DNA of 64,000 bases from a bacterium. GTDB lineage: Bacteria; Desulfobacterota; Desulfocorpusculales; Desulfocorpusculum. Of this stretch, positions 9,264 through 18,960 are shown in pieces. The stretch covers positions 564,989 to 628,988 of the forward strand of contig JBBFLE010000001.1 of the NCBI GenBank assembly GCA_037481695.1. Reading direction: 5' to 3'. The notes beneath the pieces are model-generated. The model saw nothing but the letters and a program-made list of their open reading frames with translations. It was not told where the DNA came from and did not search any database. The position numbers were made by a program, and so were the translations under genes. The first letter of the stretch is position 1. Each line of letters opens with the position of its first letter.

Positions 9264-9992
9264 TCAGGCCCCTTCCTGCCCCAGATATGCCTCGATGACC
9301 CTCTTGTCTTGGGCCACCTCTTGAGGAGTCCCCTCGGCTATCACCTGGCCGTAATCCAAAACCGTTACCTTCTCCACCAGATTCATCAGGGCTCCCATTA
9401 TGTGTTCTATCCACAGGATGGTTATTCCCAGCTCCTTGTGGATTCGTCTCAGCACAGCAGAGGTCCTCTCTATCTCTTCTTGGTTCAGACCGCTCATGAC
9501 CTCATCGGCCAGAAAAAGACTGGGCCTTGTGGCAAGCACCCTGGCCATCTCCAGCCGCCTGAGATTCCCGGCGGTCAGTTCCCCTGGTCTGGCGCTCTGG
9601 TCAACCTCCAGCCCCACAAACTCCAGCCACTTGATTGCCTCCTGCCTGGCCTTCTGCTCAGAGATGTTCCCTTTGCCCTGCCCGAACAGGGCCCCGACCA
9701 TGACATTTTCCACCACGTCCATCTCTTTGAAAGGCCTTGGAATCTGGAAGGTACGGCCTATGCCAGCATGACAGATGCGATCTGGGGTCCAGTGCGTGAT
9801 GTCCTTGCCCCGGAATCTCACCTGCCCTTCTGAAGCCGGGTACACCCCTGAGATGACGTTGAAAAGGGTTGTTTTCCCCGAGCCATTGGGGCCGATGAGA
9901 CCATGGAACTCACCTTCCTCGATCTGGAGGCTTACCCTGCTTAGAGCCTGGAACCTGCCAAAGAATCTGCTTACGCGATCCACTACTATCAT
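9264..9992 (-). CDS. livG: Liv-type ABC transporter ATPase LivG (importer A)
   Basis: A 242-aa ABC ATPase. The frame is open further upstream, but MIVVDRVSRFFGRF at 9992 is the natural start and is preceded by a GGAG element. Walker A is GPNGSGKTT. The signature region reads LTAGNLRRLEMARVL, an unusual version of the LSxG motif in which the usual G-E-Q is G-N-L. Walker B is LFLADEVMSGL. It sits between the binding-protein gene and livF in importer A. Confidence 0.92.
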   Translation of the reverse strand: MIVVDRVSRFFGRFQALSRVSLQIEEGEFHGLIGPNGSGKTTLFNVISGVYPASEGQVRFRGKDITHWTPDRICHAGIGRTFQIPRPFKEMDVVENVMVGALFGQGKGNISEQKARQEAIKWLEFVGLEVDQSARPGELTAGNLRRLEMARVLATRPSLFLADEVMSGLNQEEIERTSAVLRRIHKELGITILWIEHIMGALMNLVEKVTVLDYGQVIAEGTPQEVAQDKRVIEAYLGQEGA

Positions 9993-10054
9993 GCGGCTCC
10001 ACTCACTCCAAATCAGGCTCCAGGCAGGAACCTGGAGCCTTTCTTGCGTTTTTC

Positions 10055-11353
10055 TTATTTGGCAGCCAGAGGATTCCCGGCTGGCATGGGAATCTTGGGC
10101 TCTGCAGTGGCCATGGCCGCAGGCCATACTACCTTCACATTCTGTTCAACCCACTGCATTACCACAGGATATGAGGAGAGATTCTGCCCAGCGTACTCAT
10201 GCTCCGGCGGGGCGAATTTCATCCCGTATCCGCAAGGGGATGCTCCCTCTGGGATTTCCAGCTCCAAGGCCGCTTTGCGAATGTTGTCAGGCGTGGGGGT
10301 GCCATACTTCTGAACTGCGTGATCCAGGGTCTTCAACAACATCCATGCATGCCCGAAACCCATGGTGGCATGTGCCGGTGGAGAGGGCTCATTGTGCTTT
10401 TGTGCATAACGTTTCAGAAACTCCTTGATCACAGGGCCTATGTCGCCGTGGAGCTTGGCTGGATCCAGATTCTGTGCAGGAGCAGTGTCAATGTTGTAAA
10501 GGTAGCTGACCAGTTCCTTACCCAACTGCTTCTCCAGGTTAGGGAAGTTGGCGTATCCAGCACCGTGGCCTATTATGGCCTTGGTGGTAAGCCCCAGCTC
10601 CCTGGCCTGCTTGGTGAAAAGAACTATGTCAGGGTAGTACCCGGTGTGGAGTATCACATCGGGCTTGGCGGCCTTCAATTTCAGGATCAAAGCCGACAGG
10701 TCATTGGCCTTGTGGTTATACCCTTCATGGTGTACCAGGTTCATACCGTATTTCTTGAGTGCCTCCACATTGGCGGCCTGCACGCTGGTGCCATAAGGTC
10801 CGTCCTCATAAATGACTGCCACCCTCAGCTGCTTGGGCTCCTGGTAGCCGAACCTGGAAAGATTGTCTTTTAGCATTTCCACCGAAGTTTTACCCCATTG
10901 AGAGCCCATGGGCTGAGGTCTGAAGACGTACTGCTGGTGCCTGCCTTTGACCACAGCGTCGGAAATGGCAATGGTGACCCACAATATGGTCTTGTTTTGC
11001 TCGCAGATGGGGGCCAGAGGAACTGCAATGGAGCTGGAGTAGACTCCAAGGATCACAGGCACCTTTTCCACATTTATGAGTCTTTCCGCCTCCCTTATGG
11101 CCACATCGGGATTGGACTGGGCATCGGAGACAACAGGCACAACCTCATACTTATTGCCCACTCCTCCTTTCTCATTCCACATCTCTATGGCAATGAGCGA
11201 ACCCCTGTGCCCGGCCTCGGCTCCTGCCAGGGCAAAAGAACCGGTAAGGGAATTGAGAAGTCCTATTTTTAGTTGCTCTTTGGCAATGGCATGTTGAGCA
11301 AGGCTTAAAGTCAACAAGCCCAGGACCATCAAGAAAACTGTAGCTTTCTTCAT
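10055..11353 (-). CDS. Liv-type periplasmic substrate-binding protein (importer A)
   Basis: A 432-aa periplasmic binding protein of the Leu/Ile/Val family. An N-terminal signal peptide (MKKATVFLMVLGLLTLSLAQHAIA) precedes the first beta strand LKIGLLNSLTGSFALAG. The two-lobe pattern with VPVILGVYSSSIAVPLAPI is typical. The ATG follows an AAAGGAGG site. It is the first gene of importer A, with a strong sigma-70-type promoter 110-150 bp upstream. The ligand is unknown; relatives bind amino acids, amides, aromatic acids or urea. Confidence 0.92.
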   Translation of the reverse strand: MKKATVFLMVLGLLTLSLAQHAIAKEQLKIGLLNSLTGSFALAGAEAGHRGSLIAIEMWNEKGGVGNKYEVVPVVSDAQSNPDVAIREAERLINVEKVPVILGVYSSSIAVPLAPICEQNKTILWVTIAISDAVVKGRHQQYVFRPQPMGSQWGKTSVEMLKDNLSRFGYQEPKQLRVAVIYEDGPYGTSVQAANVEALKKYGMNLVHHEGYNHKANDLSALILKLKAAKPDVILHTGYYPDIVLFTKQARELGLTTKAIIGHGAGYANFPNLEKQLGKELVSYLYNIDTAPAQNLDPAKLHGDIGPVIKEFLKRYAQKHNEPSPPAHATMGFGHAWMLLKTLDHAVQKYGTPTPDNIRKAALELEIPEGASPCGYGMKFAPPEHEYAGQNLSSYPVVMQWVEQNVKVVWPAAMATAEPKIPMPAGNPLAAK

Positions 11354-11470
11354 CTTACACCTCCTTTTTTATTAGCAAACTAAGACGACATAAACCAGTT
11401 AACTCCTCAGGCTTTCTACTTGAACCGTCTAGCCTATTGTGTTCATCTTGGAGCTCTGAAGCTTTCGCGG

Positions 11471-11499
11471 TCTATATCATCCAACTGTTTTTGTGTCAA
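11471..11499 (-). promoter_or_regulatory. Probable sigma-70 promoter for importer A operon
   Basis: On the minus strand a perfect -35 box TTGACA (11499-11494) is followed after exactly 17 bp by TATAGA (11476-11471). Transcription would start near 11464 and leave a leader of about 110 nt before the binding-protein gene at 11353. It lies in the 188-bp gap after the acyl-CoA ligase, so importer A can be expressed separately from the genes upstream. Confidence 0.6.
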
Positions 11500-11541
11500 G
11501 CCGCTTATGGACGTTTCTTGTTTTGTTTTCCTTCTGGAAAC

Positions 11542-13140
11542 TTAAAAGACACCCTTCTTGAGCAGCTCCTTTTGCACCTTTCCTCCGGGGTTTCTAGGAA
11601 GAGGCTCCTTGAGAATCTCAATAAACTTGGGCACCTTGTAGTCCGCCAGGTGACGGGAACAGAACTCTCGGATTTCTTCCTGGGTGGATTGCTCAGATTC
11701 CCGCAGCACCACAAAGGCCTTTACCTGCTCTCCAAAGACAGGATCCGGCATTCCCACCACGGCTGCCTCCAAGACCTTGGGAAAAGCGTAAAGCACGTTC
11801 TCCACCTCGATGGAATAGATGTTCTCGCCACCGCGGATGATCATGTCTTTCTTGCGATCCATGAGCCAGAGATATCCCTCCTCATCGACTCTGGCCATGT
11901 CCCCAGTGTGAAGCCAGCCTCCTTTAAAGGCCCTGGAGGTCTCCACGGGATCTTCCCAGTAGCCCATTGCTATTGCGGCCCCCTTGAGGAGAAGCTCCCC
12001 CACCTCCCCCACAGGCACCTCCTTTCCATCCTCATCCACGATTCTGGTCTCCGTGCAGGGGGTTGGAAAGCCCACTGAACCGGCCTTTCTCAGGGCATCT
12101 TGTGGGGGCAAGGCGTACTGCAGGGAGGTTCCCTCGGTGAGTCCACCAGCATTTATCAGTGAAGCCCAGGGAAAAGCCTCCTGAAGCCTTGAGATGAGCT
12201 CCGGGGGACACGGAGCACCTCCGTACACTATTGTCCGGAAGCTTCTGAGATCCCTGCCTGTAAAAGAGGGCGAATTCAGCATCAGCCAGTATATGGTGGG
12301 CACGGAAATGCTCAAGGTCACCCGCTCCCTCTCTATGATCTCCAGGGCCTGATCCGCCTTGAAGGATCTCATCAGAACCGTTGTGGAGCCCAGGTATAAG
12401 GATTTGCAAAGTTGTGTGTGAAGCCCCGTAACATGGAAAAGGGGAACCATGATCAGATCTACGTCCTGGCACGTGGAGGAGAAGACCCGGGCGCAGGCCT
12501 GGGCCGTGTTTACCACGTTTCGGTGAGAAATCATGACCCCTTTGGGAGTGCCAGTGGTACCCGAGGTGAAGATGATGCTGCAAAGGTCCCCTTCTTGCAG
12601 GTGATCCAGGCAAGGGGCTGGGGCATCTGGGCCCAGCAGCAGTTCCTCCAGGGACTCTGCCCCAAAAGCAGGATCTCCCTGTTTGAAGATCCTCACTAGT
12701 CCCTGAATTTTATCCAGGAATTCCTTCACCTCGGGCCAAGTATCCTCTCCTGAAACCAGGACCTTGGGCCTTGCCTTCATTATCTGGGGGAACAGCTCCC
12801 TAGCCTTGAGTCTTCCATTGAGGGGCACAAAGACCGCCCCCAGGGAGGTGACTGCCAGGTACAGGATCACGAACTCCGGGCAGTTGTTTAAAATCACCGC
12901 CAACCTGTCTCCTTTGCCAAGACCGCATCTCTGTGAAAGAAAGAAGCTGGCCCGGTTTACCATGGATTCCAGCTCCTGGTAAGTCCACCTCAGATCTCCA
13001 CAGATCAAGGCCTCTTTTTGCGGATTTCGAGCCACCGAGTCTTTGAACATGTGAGCAAGGCTGGCAGGCCTTTCCTCGTAAATGAGAAGCTCCACACCAT
13101 CTATGGACTCTCTTGTGACTCCCTCGCGGGACCAGGGCAT
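11542..13140 (-). CDS. AMP-forming acyl-CoA synthetase / ligase
   Basis: A 532-aa ANL-superfamily CoA ligase. The P-loop IIFTSGTTGTPKGV is near residue 190, a GGLTEG motif lies near 344, the hinge DRKKDMIIRGGENIYSIEVE near 425, and the C-terminal lysine in NPGGKVQK. The GGENI signature is common in long-chain-fatty-acid, 4-coumarate-type and benzoate-type ligases, so the acid activated remains open. It lies 92 bp downstream of an SDR and 188 bp upstream of importer A, suggesting that the imported acid is activated by this enzyme. Confidence 0.92.
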   Translation of the reverse strand: MPWSREGVTRESIDGVELLIYEERPASLAHMFKDSVARNPQKEALICGDLRWTYQELESMVNRASFFLSQRCGLGKGDRLAVILNNCPEFVILYLAVTSLGAVFVPLNGRLKARELFPQIMKARPKVLVSGEDTWPEVKEFLDKIQGLVRIFKQGDPAFGAESLEELLLGPDAPAPCLDHLQEGDLCSIIFTSGTTGTPKGVMISHRNVVNTAQACARVFSSTCQDVDLIMVPLFHVTGLHTQLCKSLYLGSTTVLMRSFKADQALEIIERERVTLSISVPTIYWLMLNSPSFTGRDLRSFRTIVYGGAPCPPELISRLQEAFPWASLINAGGLTEGTSLQYALPPQDALRKAGSVGFPTPCTETRIVDEDGKEVPVGEVGELLLKGAAIAMGYWEDPVETSRAFKGGWLHTGDMARVDEEGYLWLMDRKKDMIIRGGENIYSIEVENVLYAFPKVLEAAVVGMPDPVFGEQVKAFVVLRESEQSTQEEIREFCSRHLADYKVPKFIEILKEPLPRNPGGKVQKELLKKGVF

Positions 13141-13232
13141 TGCTGTTATCCTTTCAAACCTGCTTTTTCCTTAGGGCCCTGTGGCTCACAGGTGCTCTCC
13201 TGCCCCCTGGCCTTGAACCCAAGGACAAAGAT

Positions 13233-13979
13233 TTAGTCCATTAACTGTCCGCCGTTTATATCCAGGATCTCTCCGGTTATATAAGAAGCCTCCTCAGAGG
13301 CCAAGAAAAGCACTGCCCTTGCCACCTCCCAAGCATTGCCTACCCTTCCCATGGGTATTTGGGAAACATAGGAGCTCCAATCCCCCTTTGTGATCATTCG
13401 GGTCATGTCTGTTTCCACCACACCAGGGCACACACCATTTACTCTGACCCCGTAGGGGGCCAGCTCCTTGGCCAGGGATTTGGTCAGGCACATGACGGCT
13501 GCCTTGGAGGCTGAGTAATGAGCTCCCACAGCAATACCTCCCACCTTGCCAGCTATGGAACCCATGTTGATGATGCAACCCTTGCCCTGAGCCTTCATGG
13601 CGCCCATTACGGCCCTGGAGCAAAGAAAGACGCTCTTTAGGTTCACCTCCATGACTCTGTCCCAGTCTCTTTCGTCAATGGTCTCAATGGAACCCAGCAG
13701 GCAAATGCCAGCATTATTCACCAGAACATCTATACTCTTCCACCGGGAAAGAAGATCCTGGAAGGCCTCCTCTACCTGACCAGCCATGGACACATCCACC
13801 TGCCTTGAAAACGCCTCACCGCCCTCTGAAGAGATCTCTCGGGCTGCTTCCCCAGCCGCCTGCCCGTTTATGTCCCAAAGCGCTACCCTGGCCCCTTCCA
13901 AGGCAAAGGCCTTGGAGATGGCCCTTCCTATGCCCGCCCCGGCACCTGTGACTATGACCGTCTTGCCCTGGAACCTCAC
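13233..13979 (-). CDS. SDR oxidoreductase (FabG-like)
   Basis: A 248-aa classical SDR with TGAGAGIG (residues 11-18), NNAGI near 89-93, the catalytic serine in NMGSIAG, Y-x3-K in HYSASKAA, and the terminal ITGEILDINGGQ. The start is GTG at 13979, following GAGGGGG. The fold is that of 3-oxoacyl-ACP/CoA reductases, but many SDRs of this type oxidise beta-hydroxyacyl-CoA or diols. It lies between Liv importer B and the acyl-CoA ligase. Confidence 0.9.
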   Translation of the reverse strand: MRFQGKTVIVTGAGAGIGRAISKAFALEGARVALWDINGQAAGEAAREISSEGGEAFSRQVDVSMAGQVEEAFQDLLSRWKSIDVLVNNAGICLLGSIETIDERDWDRVMEVNLKSVFLCSRAVMGAMKAQGKGCIINMGSIAGKVGGIAVGAHYSASKAAVMCLTKSLAKELAPYGVRVNGVCPGVVETDMTRMITKGDWSSYVSQIPMGRVGNAWEVARAVLFLASEEASYITGEILDINGGQLMD

Positions 13980-14167
13980 TTAAGACCCCCTCTACATGGA
14001 CTATTCTCTGAATACATTTGAACACCTTCACATGCAAAAGAACCCGAGCCTTGAATCCAGCCTCAGGTTATTCTCGGGCATGCCACCTTTTGATCCCAAC
14101 TAGTCGGCCAAGATGACTTGCATTGTCCACCGCCCATGCTTGATTCGTGTCAAGAGCCGAAATTGGC

Positions 14168-14878
14168 TCAGCCAAGCTGGAAATAAACCTTTCGAACCTG
14201 CTCATCGTGCACGAGATCTTGGCTGGGGCCTTCAAGCCCGACTTTCCCATGCTCCATAATGTAGACCCTTTGTGTTAACTCAAGAGCCAAGGCAGCGTCC
14301 TGCTCCACCAGCATAACCATGATCCCCGATCTCCAGATTTCCAAAATCCTGTCGGCCAGATGCCCCTTGACCAAGGGGGACAGCCCTATGGAGGGCTCAT
14401 CCATCATCAACAGCCTGGGCCTGCCCATGAGGGAGCGACCTATGGCCACCATTTGTTGCTCCCCCCCGCTAAGGGTACCGGAGATTTGCCTCTTTCTTTC
14501 GGCTAGAACCGGGAACAGTTCGTAAACCCTCTCCATGTCCTTGCGAATGCCTTGTTTGTCCCTTCGCAAGAAGGCCCCCATCTGGAGATTCTCTTCCACA
14601 GTGAATTCCGGGAAGAGTTGCCTTCTCTCCGGGCAATGCACGACTCCCCGGGCAATTATCTCGTGAGGTTTCTTGTTTTGTATTGGATCCTGTTCCAGGA
14701 GTATCTCACCTTGTACAGGAACCATCCCGGACACTGCCCGCAAAAGTGTGCTCTTGCCAGCCCCATTGGGACCCACCACACCCACCATTTCCCCGGACTC
14801 AACGTGGAGGCTTAATCCTGCAAGCCCCACAGCCTTGCCGTAGTAAACTCTTATGTCCTTGACCTCCAGGAAATTCAC
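14168..14878 (-). CDS. livF: Liv-type ABC transporter ATPase LivF (importer B)
   Basis: A 236-aa ABC ATPase with Walker A VGPNGAGKST, signature TLSGGEQQMVAIGRSLM and Walker B LLMMDEPSIGLSP. The start is GTG at 14878, 1 bp after the livG stop. It is a paralogue of the importer A LivF. A short inverted repeat GAGCCAATTTCGGCTC overlaps and follows the stop codon but lacks a T tract. Confidence 0.93.
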   Translation of the reverse strand: MNFLEVKDIRVYYGKAVGLAGLSLHVESGEMVGVVGPNGAGKSTLLRAVSGMVPVQGEILLEQDPIQNKKPHEIIARGVVHCPERRQLFPEFTVEENLQMGAFLRRDKQGIRKDMERVYELFPVLAERKRQISGTLSGGEQQMVAIGRSLMGRPRLLMMDEPSIGLSPLVKGHLADRILEIWRSGIMVMLVEQDAALALELTQRVYIMEHGKVGLEGPSQDLVHDEQVRKVYFQLG

Positions 14879-14879
14879 C

Positions 14880-15611
14880 TTACGGCCTCCTCTGGCCTAA
14901 GTACGCAGAGATAACCCTCTGGTCTTCCATGACCTGCTGTGGAGTTCCCTCCGCCACTTTTTCCCCGAAAACCATGGCCACAACCCTTTGAGCGAGTTTT
15001 AAAAGATCCTTGAGCCTATGTTCGATTATGACCATGGTCTGACCCGAGCTGTGCATTTCTCTTATGGCTTGGGCGAGGATCTTTGCATCCTCAGCATCCA
15101 GCCCGGAGAAAGGCTCATCCAAGAGCAGCACCTCGGGCTCGGTGGCCATGGCTCGTGCAATGTCTAGGAGTCTGAGTTCCCCGAAGGCCAGACTCCCTGT
15201 TTTCTCCAAAGCCCTTTGTCCCAGACCCATACGATCTAGGTATTCCATGGCCCTATGCCAAGGCTTACCCTTGTGAGCTTTTCTTGCTCGTGCAGACAAC
15301 AGCGGCACCATTACGGTTTCCAGCACGCTCATGTCCTTAAAGAGCTCTACCAGTTGGAAGGTACGAGTCATTCCTCGATTGACTATCTGGTGGGGTTTGA
15401 GCCTGGTTATCTCGAATCCCTTCAAGATGACCTGACCTCTGTCCGGCTTCAAAAAGCCTGTCATGAGATTAAAAAGGGTTGTCTTACCCGCTCCATTGGG
15501 TCCTATGATGCCCACCAGTTCCCCTTCTACCACTTCCATATGGAAGTCCAGCAATGCCTGGAGTCCTCCGAAAGCCTTGCTCAATCCTTTCACCTCGAGG
15601 ATCTTGGACAT
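14880..15611 (-). CDS. livG: Liv-type ABC transporter ATPase LivG (importer B)
   Basis: A 243-aa ABC ATPase with Walker A IIGPNGAGKTT, signature region SLAFGELRLLDIARAM (typical of LivG rather than LSGGQ), and Walker B VLLLDEPFSGLDAED. The ATG at 15611 is preceded by AGGAGGG. A 137-bp gap separates it from livM and contains an imperfect inverted repeat (GGAATGC, 15-nt loop, GCATTCC). Confidence 0.93.
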   Translation of the reverse strand: MSKILEVKGLSKAFGGLQALLDFHMEVVEGELVGIIGPNGAGKTTLFNLMTGFLKPDRGQVILKGFEITRLKPHQIVNRGMTRTFQLVELFKDMSVLETVMVPLLSARARKAHKGKPWHRAMEYLDRMGLGQRALEKTGSLAFGELRLLDIARAMATEPEVLLLDEPFSGLDAEDAKILAQAIREMHSSGQTMVIIEHRLKDLLKLAQRVVAMVFGEKVAEGTPQQVMEDQRVISAYLGQRRP

Positions 15612-15748
15612 GTAGTCCTTTCCCTCCTGTTCACCCGCAAATCATCCGGAGGTGTGCTTGGGAATGCTTACCCCCCCATCAGGCATTCCATACAAGAGCG
15701 ATCGAAGGCTCCAAGCCTCTAATGCCCCGGTAGGTGTCCTTTTGGCCT

Positions 15749-16771
15749 TCAGTTTCTTGATTCCTTGCGCAGCATTTGCCCCAGACACAAGCCGGCTCGT
15801 AATATGAGATCCAGGAGCCCTTTGGGAGCAAAAAGAATTACCAATACCACCGCGCCGCTGTAAATTAGTAGACGAAGCTCTCCCATGAACCTGAGAGATT
15901 CGTTTATCAATGTGAGCAAATACGCTCCTATCACAGGCCCTATTATGGAACCCATTCCGCCCACCACCGCCATCATTAGCACCAGGGAAGAAAGAGAATC
16001 GTGTGCCATCTCAGGACCTACATGCATCTGGGCATGTCCATACATCGCACCTGCCAGCCCGGCTATGGATGCGCTTATCACAAAGGCCGTGATCTTGTAT
16101 TTGGTGGTATGGACCCCCGAGCCCTGGCTTGTGCTTTCATTCTGCCCTATGGAGCGAAGGGCCAACCCGAAAGAGGAACGGGACAGCAAATAAAGCCCCG
16201 TCACACTACCCAGCATAAGAAACCCTGACAAATAGTAGTTGCCCAGCGGAGTTGGAGTAAGCCAATCTAGGCCGGAAAGTCCCTCCTCACCCCCGAAGAT
16301 CTCGTGGCGAATCATTATCCACTTGTAGAGAAGCGCGGCAAAGCAGAAAGTCACTGCAGCGAAATAAGGTCCCCGAAGCCTCAGAGTAAAGGAGCCCACT
16401 ATTAACCCACAAAGCCCCGCCAGGAAAGCCCCTGCAGGAAGAGTCAACCAGGGGCCCAGCCCTAGGTGCTTGTTGAGAAGGGCTCCGGCGAAGCCAGCCC
16501 CGCCAACGAAGAAGGCGTGCCCGAAATTTACGTTTCCTGTAAAGCCCGTCAGGAGGTCCCAGCTGCAGGCCAGCATCACGTAGTAATGGCAAAGGAAAAG
16601 CAGCTCCAAGTGATAGATTTCATCCAGAGCCAAAGGGGCTAGCATCACCAAAAGACCGAAAGCCCCCAAACCGCCCAAACGCTTCATCATGAGGCCTCTG
16701 CCGAAGAGGAGCTCCACTTCTTCCAAGGGGGAGCTCCGCACAGTGCTTTGCTTCAAACGCATTGGATTCAT
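15749..16771 (-). CDS. livM: Liv-type ABC transporter permease LivM (importer B)
   Basis: A 340-aa inner-membrane permease. About 30 residues of cytoplasmic leader precede the first helix. The conserved segment ALRSIGQNESTSQGSGV is followed by FVISASIAGLAGAMYGH. It begins 27 bp after the end of the LivH reading frame. The predicted fold and conserved loops are intact, so the transporter would be complete but for the lesion in livH. Confidence 0.92.
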   Translation of the reverse strand: MNPMRLKQSTVRSSPLEEVELLFGRGLMMKRLGGLGAFGLLVMLAPLALDEIYHLELLFLCHYYVMLACSWDLLTGFTGNVNFGHAFFVGGAGFAGALLNKHLGLGPWLTLPAGAFLAGLCGLIVGSFTLRLRGPYFAAVTFCFAALLYKWIMIRHEIFGGEEGLSGLDWLTPTPLGNYYLSGFLMLGSVTGLYLLSRSSFGLALRSIGQNESTSQGSGVHTTKYKITAFVISASIAGLAGAMYGHAQMHVGPEMAHDSLSSLVLMMAVVGGMGSIIGPVIGAYLLTLINESLRFMGELRLLIYSGAVVLVILFAPKGLLDLILRAGLCLGQMLRKESRN

Positions 16772-16798
16772 CTCAGGTCGCCCCAGTTAAGCATCTAT

Positions 16799-17658
16799 TC
16801 ATCGAGTTCTTCTACCCATGAGTCCTCTAGGCCTCAAAACCAAAATCAAGACAATGGCCACCAAGTAGACCATGTCCGGGTAGTTGGCTGAGATCAGTCG
16901 GCTGACCATGGTTTCGAAATAACCCAGAAGCATAGCGGAAAGGATGGCCCCTTCTACGCTACCCAGGCCTCCAATGATGACTACGGCAAAAGCCTTGAAC
17001 AATGGAAAAGCCCACATGCCTGGTGTTGCCTCTAGGATGGGGGCAATCAAGACCCCGGCTGTGCCTGCCAAGGCGGCCGAGATCCCCATGGTAAGTAGAT
17101 ACACCTTCTCAGGCTGTATGCCCATAAGCACTGCAGCATCCAAGTTTTGGGCCACAGCGGAGATGGACTTGCCAGTCCTGGTGGCTTTTATGAAAACCCA
17201 AAGTGTCGCAACAGAAATCCAGGACACTACCATGGTAAGAAGCTTTTGGTAAGTCACCCGGACGTTTCCTAAAAGCAGTTCCCCTGCCAGGAAATCTTTA
17301 ACCGCTTTTCCATGGGGCCCAAAAAAACGTACATTATCTCTTGGAACAGAAGCGCCAGGGCCAGGGTCATAAGAAGTACGTAAGCATGGTTTTGCCTCAT
17401 GGGCTTGATGAAAACCCTGTCCACGAGCATGCCTGCCAGTGCAGTCCCTACCACTGCCAAAGCCGCCGAAATAGCCACCGGAATCCCCAGCAAGCTCATG
17501 AAAGTGTAGCCCAGATAAGCACCCACCATGTAGAAAGCCCCGTGGGCCAGATTGATGATTCCCGCCACCCCGAATATCAGAGTGAAGCCCACGGAGATAA
17601 GGGTGTATAGGGAACCCCATAGGGTTCCCAAGACCAGGATGTCCAAGAAGGTGCTCAT
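16799..17658 (-). pseudogene. livH: LivH permease of importer B with a -1 frameshift in an A7/T7 run
   Basis: The N-terminal part starts at 17658 (MSTFLDILVLGTLWG, after GGGGGAG) and contains VGFTLIFGVAGIINLAHGA, the LivH signature. It stays in frame to a run of seven A on the plus strand (17321-17327). The C-terminal part continues in another frame from FFGPHGKAVKDFLAG to LRPRGLMGRRTR at 16799. Adding one base to the run restores a continuous protein of about 286 residues, the normal LivH size, with matching homology on both sides. Possible causes are a sequencing or assembly error, a recent inactivating mutation or polymerase slippage on the homopolymer. The neighbouring genes look intact, which slightly favours error or slippage. 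Confidence 0.85.
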
Positions 17659-17730
17659 ATCTCCCCCAAGGAGGATCCAAATGCCTGGATCGCTCAACAC
17701 TCCCGGAACAAAGGAAGGGCCCTCCCGTTT

Positions 17731-18960
17731 TTACTTTTTCCACCAGGTAGGAGGAACGAACTCTCCGGTCTTGAACTCCTCTGGCCAGACCACCACCTGC
17801 TTGCCTCCTTCCTGCCACTGGACCATAGGCATGACGTAGCGGCCCTCCAGAAGGTCGTGAGTCTCTCTGTCGAAGCCTATCTCTGGGTGGAGGACACCCT
17901 TGTAGGAAATCTTCTCCAAGCCCTCGATGATATCTTTGGACTTGAGGGATTTGTTTTGCTTTATTACTTCTGCGAGCATGTATACTCCGTCGTAGGTAAA
18001 GCCGGTGGTGTACACTGGGTTGGTGCCGAAGAGTTTCACATACTTGTCCCACATGGGAATCGTCTTTTCGGTAAGGGGGGCTCTGGCTATGAAATTGTAT
18101 GTGATCTCACCCAAGCATTTCCCCCCTGTCATTTCCCAGAATTTGGAGTCCATGCCTTGCACATCGCAAAGCCCCATGGGGGCAGACTGACTGTCCTGCC
18201 AAGCCTTGACCAAGGGAATGCTGGCCGCATGGCTTACTATCTGGGCAATCCATTGGGCCCCCTTTCCCTTGATAGCCGCAAAAGTGGGAGAAAAATCCTT
18301 CACATCCACATCGAACATCTCGTAGAACACCACCTCGATGCCTGCATCTTCCAAGTCTTTCTTTAGGGCTGGGGCGTAATTGTGGACCCACTTGGCGTTT
18401 TCAGCAAGGATGGCTATCTTCTTGTATCCCAGTTTCCTGTGCACAAACTCCACCAGGAATTTAGCCGCCCATTTCTGCTGCCTTATGTCAGAGTTAATCA
18501 TGTTTCGGAAAAAGTATTTGTATTTGTTGTAGTCATTCTTAACGTTGTTGGTCAGATCAATGGAAGCAGTTCCTGTGGCCATAAAGACTATTTGGTACTG
18601 GGGGAGGTAGGGCTGAATGGCCAAGGCAACCCCGCTTGAGTAGCATCCTATGAGCACGTCTACCTTGTCTTCCAAGACAAGTTTCTTCATGGCGGTTATG
18701 CCTTTTTCGGGCTTTCCCTCGGTATCCCCTATAAAGAGTTCCAGTTTCTTTCCATGGACCCCCCCAGCTTGGTTGATCTCCTCAACAGCCATCTTGGCTG
18801 CGTTGTGGATGCCTTGGCCCTGGGGCAGCTGCACGGGGCCCAGGGAGCCTATTCTTATTGTGTTTGCCTTGTCGAAGTCCCTGTTGGCCGACCAAGATGC
18901 TTCTACGGTGAAAGCCATCAACAGGGAAATTGCCAGAATGAGGAAAACCTTCGCTCTCAT
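17731..18960 (-). CDS. Liv-type periplasmic substrate-binding protein (importer B)
   Basis: A periplasmic binding protein of about 409 residues. The start MRAKVFLILAISLLMAFTVEA at 18960 gives a clean signal peptide and follows AAGGGGGTAAGG; the longer upstream frame adds an unlikely leader. The mature part opens with TIRIGSLGPVQLPQGQGIHNAAKMAVEEIN and contains VDVLIGCYSSGVALAIQPYL. It is only distantly similar to the importer A binding protein, so the two systems probably take different ligands. It heads importer B, downstream of the hydrolase and dehydrogenase-complex genes. Confidence 0.91.
   Translation of the reverse strand: MRAKVFLILAISLLMAFTVEASWSANRDFDKANTIRIGSLGPVQLPQGQGIHNAAKMAVEEINQAGGVHGKKLELFIGDTEGKPEKGITAMKKLVLEDKVDVLIGCYSSGVALAIQPYLPQYQIVFMATGTASIDLTNNVKNDYNKYKYFFRNMINSDIRQQKWAAKFLVEFVHRKLGYKKIAILAENAKWVHNYAPALKKDLEDAGIEVVFYEMFDVDVKDFSPTFAAIKGKGAQWIAQIVSHAASIPLVKAWQDSQSAPMGLCDVQGMDSKFWEMTGGKCLGEITYNFIARAPLTEKTIPMWDKYVKLFGTNPVYTTGFTYDGVYMLAEVIKQNKSLKSKDIIEGLEKISYKGVLHPEIGFDRETHDLLEGRYVMPMVQWQEGGKQVVVWPEEFKTGEFVPPTWWKK

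Noticed and set aside
16799-18052. 417-codon minus-strand frame as a single gene
   Set aside because: Its first 250 codons run through the binding-protein gene and the LivH N-terminus in the wrong frame; only the last part is real LivH, separated by the frameshift.
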